A model generated the notes under the pieces. The model searched no databases and was not told where the DNA came from. It saw only the letters and a list, made by a program, of their open reading frames with translations. DNA of 64,000 bases from Reclinomonas americana ATCC 50394 (taxonomy: Eukaryota > Jakobida > Jakobea > Jakobida). Below are positions 51,301-60,460 of this stretch, piece by piece; the stretch's first letter is position 1; each line of letters begins with the position of its first letter. The stretch is from contig PS015010.1 in the NCBI GenBank assembly GCA_048213135.1, positions 1,116,001 to 1,180,000 on the forward strand, written 5' to 3'. Position numbers and translations under genes: made by a program.

Positions 51301-54300
51301 TTCATCATCCAGAGCGGGTACAACAATACCGCTACAGCAGCACCATGGGGCGCTGGCCAGCGTATGTTCGGCGGCGTTAGTTATGGTCGCGGCAGTGGTC
51401 AGTTTATTCAAACCATTGTGGATCTTTCTTCACTGAATGGTCAGTCGGTACGCCTGCGCCTGAGGGCCAGGGGTGGTACCAACAATATCGGTACATATGA
51501 AGGCTGGTATGTGGATGACATCCTCCAGATGAATGGTTGCGGCGGCATTGTGAAAGCAGGGCTGTACAACAGTGCAGATACCCGCATGGATTCACTGGCA
51601 TCGCCCATCTTCATTAAAACAGATGCAGCGGTTACGATCACTTCGCAACCTGTCAGCACCACTGTTTGTAATGGCAGCAATGCCACATTCACTGTTGTTG
51701 CCGATCCGTCCACCTCTCCCACTTACCAGTGGCAACTGAGTACCAATGGCGGCGGCACCTGGGCAGATATTCCTGCGGCCACCTCAGCCTCCTACACTGT
51801 TACCGGTGCTACGCTGGCCATGAGCGGTTATCAATACCGCGTGGTGGTTTCCAGTGGTATCAGTTCCGGTTTTGTAATATCCAATGCGGCTATACTTACA
51901 GTTAACCCCGTTCCTACTGTGAACGTAGTGGCTAACCAGTCGCTTTGTCCCGGCGCAACCACAGCTGCCGTTAACTTTACCGGCAGTGTGGCGGGTACCG
52001 TATACAACTGGACCAACACCACACCTTCCATTGGCCTGGCTGCCAGCGGAAGCGGAAATATCGCTCCTTTTGTTGCCGTGAATACCGGTACTACCGATGT
52101 AACGGCTACCATCACAGTTACACCGTCTTTTACCAATAATGGCGTAACCTGTACCGGTACACCCCGTACATTCACCATAACGGTTACGGCTAACCCCGAC
52201 CTGGTGATCGTTGCTGATCCCGGTACTACTTTGTGTGCAGGTGATCCAACAAGGCTCACACTGTACGAACAGGGAGGCGCTGTTGCCGTAACGGTAACAC
52301 AGTCTTCTTCCAATGCCATTACTTCCCTTAACTCTATTTCGTGTAACGCGGCTGGTCTGCATACGGATAACAGTTACTGGAGGGCGATTAACCTTACACC
52401 GCTGAACCTGACCGGTTCACTCACCATTAATAATGTGAGCTTTGGTATTGAACTGGCCAACGCGGCCAGTACCGGTACCACGCAGCCCATTACCGTAAGG
52501 TTGTATACCCAAACAGGCGCTGCCTTCCCTGGCGGCACCCGTACACAGATCGCTACGCAAACGTTCGCTGTACCTGATCAGAACCTGAGCATCTTTACCG
52601 GTGCACTGGGTACACCTGTTACCGTTGCCGCGAACGCGACCATTGTAATGGAAGTATTTACACCAAGCGGACAGGCCGCGGGCCACAGCTTCTTCATTGG
52701 AAGTAATGCCGCAGCGCAAACAGGTCCGAGTTATATTTCCGCCGCAAGTTGCGGTGTGACAACACCTACCGACCTGGCAGCCATCGGCTTCCCCAATATG
52801 CACGTGGTGATGAGTTTCTCCGGTACTGTACCGGGCGTAGGCGGCATCGTGAATACAGGTACATTGCTGTGGAGCCCTGCTGCAGGATTAAGTTCCACTA
52901 CCAGCAACCCTGTTGCGGCTTCTCCTGCTGTTACCACCACTTATACCGTAGTAAGAACTACAGTAGCGGGTTGTACCAAACAGGCCAGCATCACTATTAA
53001 TGTTAACCAGCGTCCTTCCATTACGGCACAGCCTTCGGCTACTACCGTTTGCGCAGGATCAACAGCCACCTTTACCGCAACCGGTGCAGGCACAGGCTTT
53101 ACCCTGCTGTGGCAGGTAAGTACGGATGGTGGTACCAACTGGACCAACCTGGCCAACACTGCTCCTTACAGCGGCGTTACAACCGGTACGCTGACCGTTA
53201 ACCCGGTTACGCCTGCTATGAACGGTTATCGCTACCGTTTATCTGTAAGCGGTACTTGTCCGCCGACAGCTTATTCTTTAGGCGCCGTGCTCACAGTTAA
53301 CCCGCTGCCTGTTGTCAACATCAGTCCTGCAGGTCCGATCTGCGGTGGCGTTGCCGGAACGAATGGCGTATTGCTGACCGCCAGCAGTACTGCAGGAAGT
53401 AACTTTATATGGACTCCTGCTACGGGATTATATATGAATGCTCCTGCTACCGTTGCCTACCCGGCTGGTACACCAGCTACCAGCGTGTATGCGGCACCGT
53501 CAGTTAATACTACTTATACTGTTTCTGCCACGAACGGCACAACCGGTTGTGTGGGTACAGGTACTGTTGTTGTTAATTATACACCTCCTGCTCCTGTTGT
53601 ATCACCGGCATCTGCAACCATTTGCCTGGGTGGTGTTCAGGCGCTCACCATCACTTCATCGCTGGCGCCGGTAACGGTAACGGCAGCCTCAGGCCCCATC
53701 AGTGTGGTGGTACCTGATGGTACAGGTGATCCTGCCCTGTCTTCCGTAACAGTTGCAGGTATCCCGGGTGCGGCTGTGATCTCTAATGTGAGTGTTAAAT
53801 TCACCATGACACATACCTGGGTGGGTGATATGGACATCAATCTTGTAGCGCCCAACGGACAAATAATGAACCTGGTAGGCGGACTCGATGGCGGTACAGG
53901 ATCCAACGGTACGGCCAATTTCACCAATACCATCGTAAGCTCCTCTTCCACTACAGCAATGAGCGGCGCTCCTGCCCCACGTAACAGCACTTTCACGGCT
54001 GATGCAAGAGCAGGTTATGGCCCGACCGGTTTTGAACAGACCGTTAACAACTGGAATGCGCTCCTGACTGTACCTAATGGTAACTGGAGACTGGCCATGG
54101 GTGACTTTGGCGGCGGTGATGTGGGTACACTCACTTCCTGGTCTATCGATATCACTTACGGATTACCCGCAGGCGGTATCTGGACACCTGCTACCGGCCT
54201 TTACCTGGATGCAGGTATGACCGTCCCTTACGTAGCAGGCACACCAGCCGTAACGGTATACGCCAGCCCGGCAGCTTCTACTAATTACTCTGTAACGGTA

Positions 54301-55167
54301 AGCACAGGTACCTGCGCCTCTCCTTCACGTATCGTACCGGTGACGGTAAATACTCCTGTTGCAGTGACATCACTTTCCGGTAACCAGACCATCTGTACCG
54401 ATAAAGTAGCTACGTTCACCGTAACTGCTTCCGGAACAACACCGGCCTATCAATGGCAGGTAAGTACCAACAACGGTAATACCTGGGCTAACATCACAAA
54501 CGGCGGTGTATACAGCGGCGCTACCACGGCCACGCTCACCATCACAGCCCCGCCGGTATCCATGAATGGTTACCTGTACCGCGTTACAGTTATCGGGGCA
54601 GCGCCTTGTGGTTCTGTAACCTCGGCACAGCGTGTGCTGAATGTGAACCCGCTGCCAACCATCGTGATCTCGGCAGCACCTTACACGAAGTTGTTCCCTG
54701 GTCTGACTACAACCATCAGTTCAAGCGTAACACCTAACGCGGCAGCCTCTTACACCTGGAGAAGGAATGGTGTGGTGGTGCCTGGCGCAACCGGCGCTAC
54801 ACTGGGCGTTGATGTAGACGGATTGGGTCTGTACAGCTTACTGGTGACAGATGTTAACGGATGTACGAACGTTTCCAATTCAGTCCTGATCTCCGATTCA
54901 GTGAACAGCAAACTGTTTATCTACCCGAACCCGAATAACGGAAGATTCCAGGTAAGGTATTACAGTGTTAATGGCAATACACTGGTTCGCGGACTGACCA
55001 TCTACGATGCCAAAGGCGCAAGAGTGCTTGTTCAGCAGAACAGCATCGTAGCACCATATGCCCGTATGGATGTTGACCTGAGCAAATTCGGTAAAGGTAT
55101 TTACTGGGTTGAGCTGGGTGACCTGAACGGCAATCGTCTCGCCGTGGGACGAGTGGTGATCCAATAA
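48313..55167 (+). CDS. Giant M36 (fungalysin-type) metalloprotease with PA, P and T9SS sorting domains
   Basis: A 2284-residue secreted zinc protease. It opens with a signal peptide (1-23, ending LQAQ) and a propeptide with FTP/PepSY-like character (about 50-215; WWNIRVDAATGEFIEKDNL). The M36 catalytic domain has HEYGH at 597-601 and the third ligand in EGWSDY at Glu625. A PA domain (about 480-580, IRGGGCAGGF) is inserted just before the zinc site. A long array of Ig-like and related beta domains follows (about 1110-1780), with repeated YQWQxSTNxGxTW motifs and two copies of an IWTPATGLY unit. A P (proprotein convertase) domain lies at about 1780-1950 (THTWVGDMDINLVAPNG). The T9SS type A domain (about 2198-2284) starts LFIYPNPNNGRF. 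It is monocistronic, ending in a strong terminator. Confidence 0.95.
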   Translation: MMRKLYASVVFVMALLCMHGLQAQNKKAGNDPTLSDVRKNAVRLQLSAYDAENAVVSHAFTDDKTNIRYIYLQQTWQQVKVFNSIKSVALRNGDVLYSAGNFVPDIASRSLPATPSLSAEAAVSRAAGYLKLPAPSGLQSVENKFAAEKKMIFTPAGIAKQNIEAELVWVASEDGKSVKLAWNINIDVLQSSDWWNIRVDAATGEFIEKDNLTIHESTALTSDAAPGYLFNEAPAFFPGAFSTAKQVTAFSPPTVTSAGYYISPMPAESPRHTPSMTLVNEPWLRAGAGNNAITNGWHFDGTTNYDITRGNNVHAYLDIANTGNPSSPGNIPATSTTAIPSLSFNFVPNFTQAPTTALNRQAAVTNLFYWNNTIHDVLYQYGFNEVSGNFQTDNLGRGGLGNDYVQAEAQDASGTDNANFSTPADGGRPRMQMYLFAGVPTFTVNAPGNVAGNYFASESGFSTNNKLANVGPRTGPVVWYNDDGSASPTHYACNGSTPGSLTGKIAMIIRGGGCAGGFVEKVKNAQTNGAIAVIMVNNVAGFPITMGGTDNTITIPAVMISQADGNLIAAEIANGLNVTLTAGLNLDGDMDNGIVTHEYGHGVSNRLTGGAPNSGCLNNAEQGGEGWSDYIALMLTTNWATAQLTDGPLARPMGVYALGQPLNGTGIRTYPYSTNMTINPHTYANVANPTYAGEVHYIGEIWTSAVWDMTWNIIQQEGSINPNIYDGGATGGNSIALKLVMEGMRLQTCRPGFLDARNAILAADSILYNNRHKCAIWKAFARRGMGYSAVQGLSTSTNDQTAAFDVPSQVTLNKMAAPLTVVQGEQVKVNLTATCECQVNTGYTLRDTIPAGFTYVSSTGGTLAGNVVTFANLNFNAEQETKNFQVTLQPNVAGCAITTPINDNRDGSTTGGLTSVIATGTTNWVTSTARSSSPTTSWFAASNNITRDYSLTSSAFTAGALSVFSFKHYFITKNGFDGGRVEYTTDNGANWNDAGRFIIQSGYNNTATAAPWGAGQRMFGGVSYGRGSGQFIQTIVDLSSLNGQSVRLRLRARGGTNNIGTYEGWYVDDILQMNGCGGIVKAGLYNSADTRMDSLASPIFIKTDAAVTITSQPVSTTVCNGSNATFTVVADPSTSPTYQWQLSTNGGGTWADIPAATSASYTVTGATLAMSGYQYRVVVSSGISSGFVISNAAILTVNPVPTVNVVANQSLCPGATTAAVNFTGSVAGTVYNWTNTTPSIGLAASGSGNIAPFVAVNTGTTDVTATITVTPSFTNNGVTCTGTPRTFTITVTANPDLVIVADPGTTLCAGDPTRLTLYEQGGAVAVTVTQSSSNAITSLNSISCNAAGLHTDNSYWRAINLTPLNLTGSLTINNVSFGIELANAASTGTTQPITVRLYTQTGAAFPGGTRTQIATQTFAVPDQNLSIFTGALGTPVTVAANATIVMEVFTPSGQAAGHSFFIGSNAAAQTGPSYISAASCGVTTPTDLAAIGFPNMHVVMSFSGTVPGVGGIVNTGTLLWSPAAGLSSTTSNPVAASPAVTTTYTVVRTTVAGCTKQASITINVNQRPSITAQPSATTVCAGSTATFTATGAGTGFTLLWQVSTDGGTNWTNLANTAPYSGVTTGTLTVNPVTPAMNGYRYRLSVSGTCPPTAYSLGAVLTVNPLPVVNISPAGPICGGVAGTNGVLLTASSTAGSNFIWTPATGLYMNAPATVAYPAGTPATSVYAAPSVNTTYTVSATNGTTGCVGTGTVVVNYTPPAPVVSPASATICLGGVQALTITSSLAPVTVTAASGPISVVVPDGTGDPALSSVTVAGIPGAAVISNVSVKFTMTHTWVGDMDINLVAPNGQIMNLVGGLDGGTGSNGTANFTNTIVSSSSTTAMSGAPAPRNSTFTADARAGYGPTGFEQTVNNWNALLTVPNGNWRLAMGDFGGGDVGTLTSWSIDITYGLPAGGIWTPATGLYLDAGMTVPYVAGTPAVTVYASPAASTNYSVTVSTGTCASPSRIVPVTVNTPVAVTSLSGNQTICTDKVATFTVTASGTTPAYQWQVSTNNGNTWANITNGGVYSGATTATLTITAPPVSMNGYLYRVTVIGAAPCGSVTSAQRVLNVNPLPTIVISAAPYTKLFPGLTTTISSSVTPNAAASYTWRRNGVVVPGATGATLGVDVDGLGLYSLLVTDVNGCTNVSNSVLISDSVNSKLFIYPNPNNGRFQVRYYSVNGNTLVRGLTIYDAKGARVLVQQNSIVAPYARMDVDLSKFGKGIYWVELGDLNGNRLAVGRVVIQ

Positions 55168-55187
55168 GAATTGTTTGTTTGCATAGA

Positions 55188-55221
55188 AAAAAAAGGCCCC
55201 GGGTAATTCCGGGGCTTTTTT
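55188..55221 (+). terminator. Terminator of the M36 protease gene
   Basis: GCCCCGG (55196-55202), loop GTAATT, CCGGGGC (55209-55215), preceded by eight A and followed by six T, so it can act in both directions. Confidence 0.92.
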
Positions 55222-55303
55222 ATGATTAACCGCAGCAAAAAAAGGACGCTGTGTTTCGCAAAGCGTTTCTCTTTTGACTTTTTAATTTTGAATTTTACCT
55301 TTC

Positions 55304-57091
55304 TTACTGGTGCGTTACCGTAACATTATAAATCAACACCTCGCCATAAGCGCTGCAGGATTCGCTTGAACCAGGATTACCGGTGCAGGACGACTGCGTA
55401 TATGCGCCTGCTTTGAAGTAGGCACCTGAATAAGTATGACTGTAAGTATACATCAGCACGTCATTATAGTAACACTGCGTTTGATTATTGGCTACTACAA
55501 ATTTTACCTTGAACCTGGTGCCCAGTACATAACTGCTGGTGAGTGTGGGGCCATCGGTACCATTGATATCGATAAAGAGTTTCTGGTTCTCCAGCCTGAA
55601 AACGATCACATCATCATTCGCGTCGTGTATCTGCCCGGCAACAATATGTTTTTTCACATCCGGTAAATGCGTAATGGCCTGGTCTATTTCCATCGTATGT
55701 GTGCCCGAGCCTGAGGACCAACTGGCGTTGGTGGTGCCATTGCTGGTCATCTCCCTTAATTCACTCCTGGGGTAACCGGAACCGCTGGTGGTGGCGCCTC
55801 CTGTATGCGCCCTGAAAAGAACGCCGGTATTCGTGCTGTTGTTTTTAAAATAAGGATCATTGGAATAGGTAGCCAGGGCGGGTTGCGATATCTCATCCGC
55901 ATTGGTGCCCGCGTCACTGCCGTCGATGGGCAGGGTCAATTTCCAGTTGGTGAGGTTAAGCACATTGGCAGGCAGGCTGCCTGTTGCAGATGTGGTGGCC
56001 GATACCTCGTTGCTGTAACTGCTGTTACCGGAGGCATTGTAAGAACGGAGACGATAATAATAAGTAGTGCTGGCGGTTAAACCAGTATTGCTGTAAGTCG
56101 TTGTGTTGGCGGTTATGCTGCCTGCAATTTCGCTGTAAGTACCGCCGGACCCTGTTTTGCGTTCCAGCTTAAATCCTGTTTCATCGGTGCTGTTATCCAC
56201 CCACGAAAGGTTAATGGCTGATGAACTGCCTGCGGCAGCTGTCAATGATGAGGGTGCATTGGGCGGAGGTATGGCTGCCGTTGTTGCGGATACTTCGTTA
56301 CTGTATGTGCTGTTGCCGGCCGCATTGTAGGCACGGAGCCGGTAATAATAAGTCGTGTTCGCGGTGAGACCTGTATTGCTGTAGGTCGTTGCATTAACGG
56401 CGATGTTGCCTGTTATTTCAGCATAAGTACCGCCTGACCCGGTTTTGCGTTCCAGTTTAAAACCGGTTTCATCCGTGCTGTTGTCGGTCCAGGTTAAATT
56501 GATGGCGGAAGTGCCGTTAGCCGCAGCCGCTAGTGAAGAAGGTGTGGCAGGAACCGTTGCCGTGGTTTCCTCATCCAGCGCGAAATCATCGAAACGACCG
56601 GTACCGGCATTGTAGGCGCCGTACAACGTTACAGACGTGGCGCTGCCGGAATTGAAGGTTACCGTTACCTGTGTCCAGGAACTGTATGTACCACCCTGGC
56701 TGTTCAATACCGTGGAACCGCTTTTAGCGCCGATGGTGCCCTTGCCGAGTATCCAGGCGGTAAGGGTGTAATTGGTACTGGCGGTAACAGCGACTGCCTG
56801 CTGTATCCTGTCACCGGAGCTTTCCAGCTTCGCGGATTTTGAACCGGAATGTTTGTCGCTGGTGGAAATGGCGAAGAGGTTCTCATCGCCCCAGTTGGCC
56901 TTATCCTGTTCAAAGCCGGGGTTAAGAATAGTAATGGCACGGGCGGCTGCCGGTTCATTGGTATTACCTGGTGCGGATACATTGTCTGCCGGTGGCTGCG
57001 CTTCGGCGATCATTTCTTTTTTGTTACAGCCTGTGGAAAGAAGGACGAATGCAATACAGGCATGCGTAAGCCTGCGGAGTGTGATTTTCAT
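55304..57091 (-). CDS. PL7 alginate lyase lipoprotein with carbohydrate-binding and two FnIII domains
   Basis: A 595-residue surface lipoprotein. Type II signal (VLLSTGCNKK, Cys near residue 22), a CBM-like beta-sandwich (about 50-170, ILNPGFEQDKANWG), two nearly identical fibronectin III domains (about 185-365), and a C-terminal polysaccharide lyase family 7 domain (about 375-595). The three PL7 active-site signatures are present: RSELRE near residue 440, QIH near 486 and YFKAGAYTQ near 556. PL7 enzymes cut alginate by beta-elimination; QIH (as opposed to QVH) is usually linked to guluronate-containing blocks. ATG 57091 is used because it starts the lipoprotein signal; the frame extends to 57166. 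Confidence 0.92.
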   Translation of the reverse strand: MKITLRRLTHACIAFVLLSTGCNKKEMIAEAQPPADNVSAPGNTNEPAAARAITILNPGFEQDKANWGDENLFAISTSDKHSGSKSAKLESSGDRIQQAVAVTASTNYTLTAWILGKGTIGAKSGSTVLNSQGGTYSSWTQVTVTFNSGSATSVTLYGAYNAGTGRFDDFALDEETTATVPATPSSLAAAANGTSAINLTWTDNSTDETGFKLERKTGSGGTYAEITGNIAVNATTYSNTGLTANTTYYYRLRAYNAAGNSTYSNEVSATTAAIPPPNAPSSLTAAAGSSSAINLSWVDNSTDETGFKLERKTGSGGTYSEIAGSITANTTTYSNTGLTASTTYYYRLRSYNASGNSSYSNEVSATTSATGSLPANVLNLTNWKLTLPIDGSDAGTNADEISQPALATYSNDPYFKNNSTNTGVLFRAHTGGATTSGSGYPRSELREMTSNGTTNASWSSGSGTHTMEIDQAITHLPDVKKHIVAGQIHDANDDVIVFRLENQKLFIDINGTDGPTLTSSYVLGTRFKVKFVVANNQTQCYYNDVLMYTYSHTYSGAYFKAGAYTQSSCTGNPGSSESCSAYGEVLIYNVTVTHQ

Positions 57092-57496
57092 AATGACGTT
57101 TTTGAGGTTACAAAAATGCCTGCTGAGCAAGCGGGGTTGAATCGTTGCTGTAAGAATACTCCGCATTAACAGCTTCTAATAGTAAGTGCAGATGGATGTT
57201 TTCAATTTTTTGATGGTAAAACACCAATGTTTTTGCAGGGAAAGAATGTTTTACCCGCTTGTTTTGCAGCGAAATACAGGCGGAAACGTTACCGGCAACG
57301 GTGCCAGCCGGTTACCTGTTTACATCAATATTCAATAAGCCATATTCAATTTTAGTTGAGCAGGTATAAATACGGGTGCAGCAAATGCGCATTTATACGG
57401 CTGAAAAATCAGCCGGCTGTCAATTATCTTTAACCCGGTATTTATGGCTTGTTCACAAAAGCCGAATGCTTAAACCTAAACCTAAAACTAACAACC
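57092..57496. other. 405-base spacer between the alginate lyase and heme-lipoprotein genes
   Basis: No coding signal. A compact hairpin CGGCTGA, loop AAAA, TCAGCCG lies at 57398-57414, followed by TATCTTTA (about 57424-57431), a near-match to the -7 consensus, some 70 bases before the 57497 gene. ATTCAATAAGCC and ATATTCAATTTTAG words upstream are A+T-rich. The hairpin just before the -7-like element could be an operator. Confidence 0.4.
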
Positions 57497-59011
57497 ATGC
57501 CCATCAGAAAATTCTCACTCCTGGTAGTGTTCTTATCTGCCATTGTTCTTTTCGCCACGCAATGCAACAGTGATGATAAAAAACCCAACGACCAGGCTGG
57601 TTCCATCAAACCCAAAGAATTGCCCGTTGTAGTACCCGGATTTAATTTTCCGGAAGATTCAACTGTCATCTATGGATGGATGAACAACAAAAACTTTCCC
57701 AACAATTATGATTCTGCCAGTGTATACCAGCATGCCTGGGGCATATGGGCAGGCTTAACCGCCAATTCCGGTGAAGTGTACCAGGGCGACTCCCTGCGCA
57801 TTTTTGAAACCTGGCTTGGCATCAGCGAAATACAGGACCTGATCGTTGCCGGTAAAACAAAAGGCGGATGTGAAGGTGTTGCCGTTAAAAGCGAGCGTGC
57901 CCCGCTGGAACGTCCAAAGCAATTCGGGCATGGTCCGTCAAAAGCGCTGAAGTTTAGCCTGCAGCGCAAGAAAGATGTGGATACCATCGATACCAATCCG
58001 GGTTTCTGGGTAACCGTATCGTATGATCCCAATGCGGCCTGTTATGCTACTACCAACAGCATCCTGAAACAATCGGTACAAAATAAATACGCGGTAAATG
58101 GCGGTATCGGTAATATCCCCGCCTTCCCTACCAAGTCCATCACCATTAAACCAACTTACATGGTGGGCTCGGCTACTGACAGCCTGATACAGATACCCGC
58201 CTGGAGCGGACCAAGAGATACGGCATATGGCGCCAACCTCTGGCCTACAGTTGTATACGCTGATGTGAAGAACAGGCAAACACCCAATAAAGCCGTAGTG
58301 CCCGCCGGTGTTAATGATCGTGATCCTGCACATATAGCAGCAGCCACCTGCAACCTGAGTGACTTTATCAATTTTAAAGTGGATGCGAAGATGGCAGCTT
58401 ACATGAATAAGGAAGACAGCACACAGGGACTGAGCGGCGGAGGTAAAGCCGTAGCCGGCCAGATCGCCATACTGGTGGCCATGCACGTTACAACAAAAGA
58501 AATTTCCAACTGGACCTGGCAGACTTATTATTGGGCGCCTAATCCCATGAGCCCTGATAAGCCCAGCAGCAACCTGGCTGCCAGCCTGATGCCTGCACAG
58601 CTGAAAGGCACAGCCGCCGGTCACTACGCGGTAGTTACCGCCTACGCCATGGTTATTCCTAACCAGCCATTAACGGGTGGTACCAATACCGGTGTAACGC
58701 CGATCTATGGTTACAACCCCTACCTGGAATCCGGTTTCGATACTTCATTTAACAATGGTAACCTCACTTTCCCGAACCAGCTGAATCCTAAATTCTATTT
58801 TGGCGACCAGACCAACTGTATGACCTGTCATACACTGGCCACACCAACATCGCTGCAGACCATCGGCGGAGTGACCAATGATATTTACAGCACCGTACAG
58901 TACATCAGCAACACGGATACTTTCTTTATCAATAAGATCCGTCTTGATTTCGCGTGGTCAATACAAGCCACTACTATCAATGATGCACCACCGGCCAACA
59001 AGCCGAAGTAA
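57497..59011 (+). CDS. Mono-heme c-type lipoprotein of unknown family
   Basis: A 504-residue lipoprotein (signal ending LFATQCNSDD, Cys near residue 22). The only clear motif is a single heme c site, CMTCH at residues 441-445, in a segment TNCMTCHTLATPTSLQ close to the C-terminus. The rest is beta-rich and Trp-rich (GIWAGLTANSGEVYQGDSLRIFETWLG, WTWQTYYWAPNP, read in parts), with no known family recognised. It could pass electrons or sense redox state at the outer membrane. ATG 57497 starts the signal. It leads a likely operon with the DJ-1/PfpI gene (about 85 bases downstream) and a small lipoprotein gene. Confidence 0.8.
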   Translation: MPIRKFSLLVVFLSAIVLFATQCNSDDKKPNDQAGSIKPKELPVVVPGFNFPEDSTVIYGWMNNKNFPNNYDSASVYQHAWGIWAGLTANSGEVYQGDSLRIFETWLGISEIQDLIVAGKTKGGCEGVAVKSERAPLERPKQFGHGPSKALKFSLQRKKDVDTIDTNPGFWVTVSYDPNAACYATTNSILKQSVQNKYAVNGGIGNIPAFPTKSITIKPTYMVGSATDSLIQIPAWSGPRDTAYGANLWPTVVYADVKNRQTPNKAVVPAGVNDRDPAHIAAATCNLSDFINFKVDAKMAAYMNKEDSTQGLSGGGKAVAGQIAILVAMHVTTKEISNWTWQTYYWAPNPMSPDKPSSNLAASLMPAQLKGTAAGHYAVVTAYAMVIPNQPLTGGTNTGVTPIYGYNPYLESGFDTSFNNGNLTFPNQLNPKFYFGDQTNCMTCHTLATPTSLQTIGGVTNDIYSTVQYISNTDTFFINKIRLDFAWSIQATTINDAPPANKPK

Positions 59012-59095
59012 AGATAGTTTTAGTATAGTAAGCATCTCTGGTTTCATCAGCTCCCGGCAAACGTACCTGTCCGGGTGCTGGTGAAACATTTTCAA

Positions 59096-59848
59096 ATGAC
59101 ACAATTAGCTACAATGAAAAAAGAAAAAGTACTCACTGTTGGTTTTCCCCTGTATGATGATGTAACGCTCGTGGATTTTTGCGGTGCATCAGAAGTTTTC
59201 GCGTCGCCAGGTGCCGGTGGCGCTTTTAACGTGATATGGCTGGCAGCGGAAAAAAGGCCCATCCAAACGTCAGAAGGATTGCATGTATATCCTAACTATA
59301 CCTTCACCGAAAAACACCCGCCTATCGATATCCTGTTCATTCCGGGTGGAGGCACAGGATTGATTGATAATGCCATGTTCAATAAAGAAGTACAGGCCTT
59401 TATCAAAAGAGTGGCGACAAAAGCGGAATGGGTTGGCTCTGTATGTACCGGTGCTTTTATACTGGCCGCTACCGGTCTTTTGAGAGACTGTAAAGCCACC
59501 ACTTACTGGAGCCAGATACCCAACCTGGCCCTGCTGAAAAAGAAACTGAACCTGACCATACCCAAGGGTAATCCTCGTGGTGTGATTGACGCGAAGAAAA
59601 AAATGTTCACCGGTGGAGGCATCTCTTCATCACTGGATCTTGCGCTGATGCTGGTGGAAAAAATAAAAGACAAAGGCACTGCCCAGGGTGCACAGCTCGG
59701 TATACAGTATGCCCCCAATCCTCCTGTACATGCAGGTGATCCTGAACAGGCGCCTAAAAAACTGGTGGCAGAACAATTGAAAGACGGCGCTGCTTACAGT
59801 AAAGCCTACGAGCAGGCCGTTGAAAAATTATTAACACAACTTAAATAA
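59096..59848 (+). CDS. DJ-1/PfpI-family protein (isonitrile hydratase-like)
   Basis: A 250-residue cytoplasmic protein of the DJ-1/PfpI fold: VGFPLYDDVTLVDFCGASEVF near the N-terminus, FIPGGGTGLID near residue 78, and the nucleophile elbow GSVCTGAFILAATGLL near 120. GGGISSSLDLALML in the C-terminal half matches the isonitrile hydratase (InhA) and AraC-associated group. The catalytic Cys is present. The substrate is unknown. A second in-frame ATG at 59114 (MKKEKVL) is an equally good start. It lies between a heme lipoprotein gene and a small lipoprotein gene (6 bases before the latter). Confidence 0.88.
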   Translation: MTQLATMKKEKVLTVGFPLYDDVTLVDFCGASEVFASPGAGGAFNVIWLAAEKRPIQTSEGLHVYPNYTFTEKHPPIDILFIPGGGTGLIDNAMFNKEVQAFIKRVATKAEWVGSVCTGAFILAATGLLRDCKATTYWSQIPNLALLKKKLNLTIPKGNPRGVIDAKKKMFTGGGISSSLDLALMLVEKIKDKGTAQGAQLGIQYAPNPPVHAGDPEQAPKKLVAEQLKDGAAYSKAYEQAVEKLLTQLK

Positions 59849-59854
59849 CTGTTC

Positions 59855-60367
59855 ATGAAAACTCTTTTGCTCTGTACCTTATCCTTTGCGATCATTTTCT
59901 CTGCCTGCCAGGATAACGGGCATGCACCTCAAAATGATACCAAACATACCGATGGCAGTTTCTTCAACGGGTCGTGGACCTACCGCAGCCTGTTCAATGA
60001 TACCGCCTGGCAAACCGACTTCGACTCGCTTGAGTTCGCTGCCGCTATTATGGACCTGAAAACAACAGGAAAAGATTCTATTACAGGTCTCCTCTATTGG
60101 TCACAGAACCCCACACAGGGGCTGAATATCAGTGGCAGGTATTATTATAACGATTCCACTACCTGTTACTATCTTGTTGGTGTTGGCGACTCCTCACTGG
60201 GTACCCCCGGCTGGCAATACGACTACCAGGGTTACATTGTACCGCACTGGTCATTTGGCGTGAACCAGGTAGACGCCCTGGTAGGCAGTGTGGCAAGATT
60301 TAAACCGCACAATGGCGAGCCTGCGGGTGTAGTGGCAAGTACATATATGGTGAGGAGAAGTAAGTAG
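59855..60367 (+). CDS. Small lipoprotein of unknown function
   Basis: A 170-residue lipoprotein (signal ending IIFSACQD, Cys at residue 18). The mature part is strand-rich, with NGSWTYRSLFND, SITGLLYWSQNPTQGLNISGRY (read in parts), WQYDYQGYIVPHWSFG and a final GVVASTYMVRRSK, a pattern that suggests a lipocalin-like or beta-barrel fold; no family was recognised. It starts 6 bases after the DJ-1/PfpI stop and is followed by the operon's terminator. Confidence 0.72.
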   Translation: MKTLLLCTLSFAIIFSACQDNGHAPQNDTKHTDGSFFNGSWTYRSLFNDTAWQTDFDSLEFAAAIMDLKTTGKDSITGLLYWSQNPTQGLNISGRYYYNDSTTCYYLVGVGDSSLGTPGWQYDYQGYIVPHWSFGVNQVDALVGSVARFKPHNGEPAGVVASTYMVRRSK

Positions 60368-60430
60368 ATCGTTTCCGCGACGAATACAAAACGCGGAGAT
60401 GAATTAGCAACGGCATTGTTTTCTCTTTAT

Positions 60431-60460
60431 AAGGCCCTGGGTTGTTCCGGGGCTTTTTTG
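60431..60460 (+). terminator. Terminator of the heme-lipoprotein operon
   Basis: GCCCTGG (60434-60440), loop GTTGTT, CCGGGGC (60447-60453) with one G-T pair, followed by six T. It opens the 335-base spacer before the 60703 gene; the rest of that spacer is A+T-rich and otherwise shows only the inverted repeat at 60667-60704. Confidence 0.88.
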
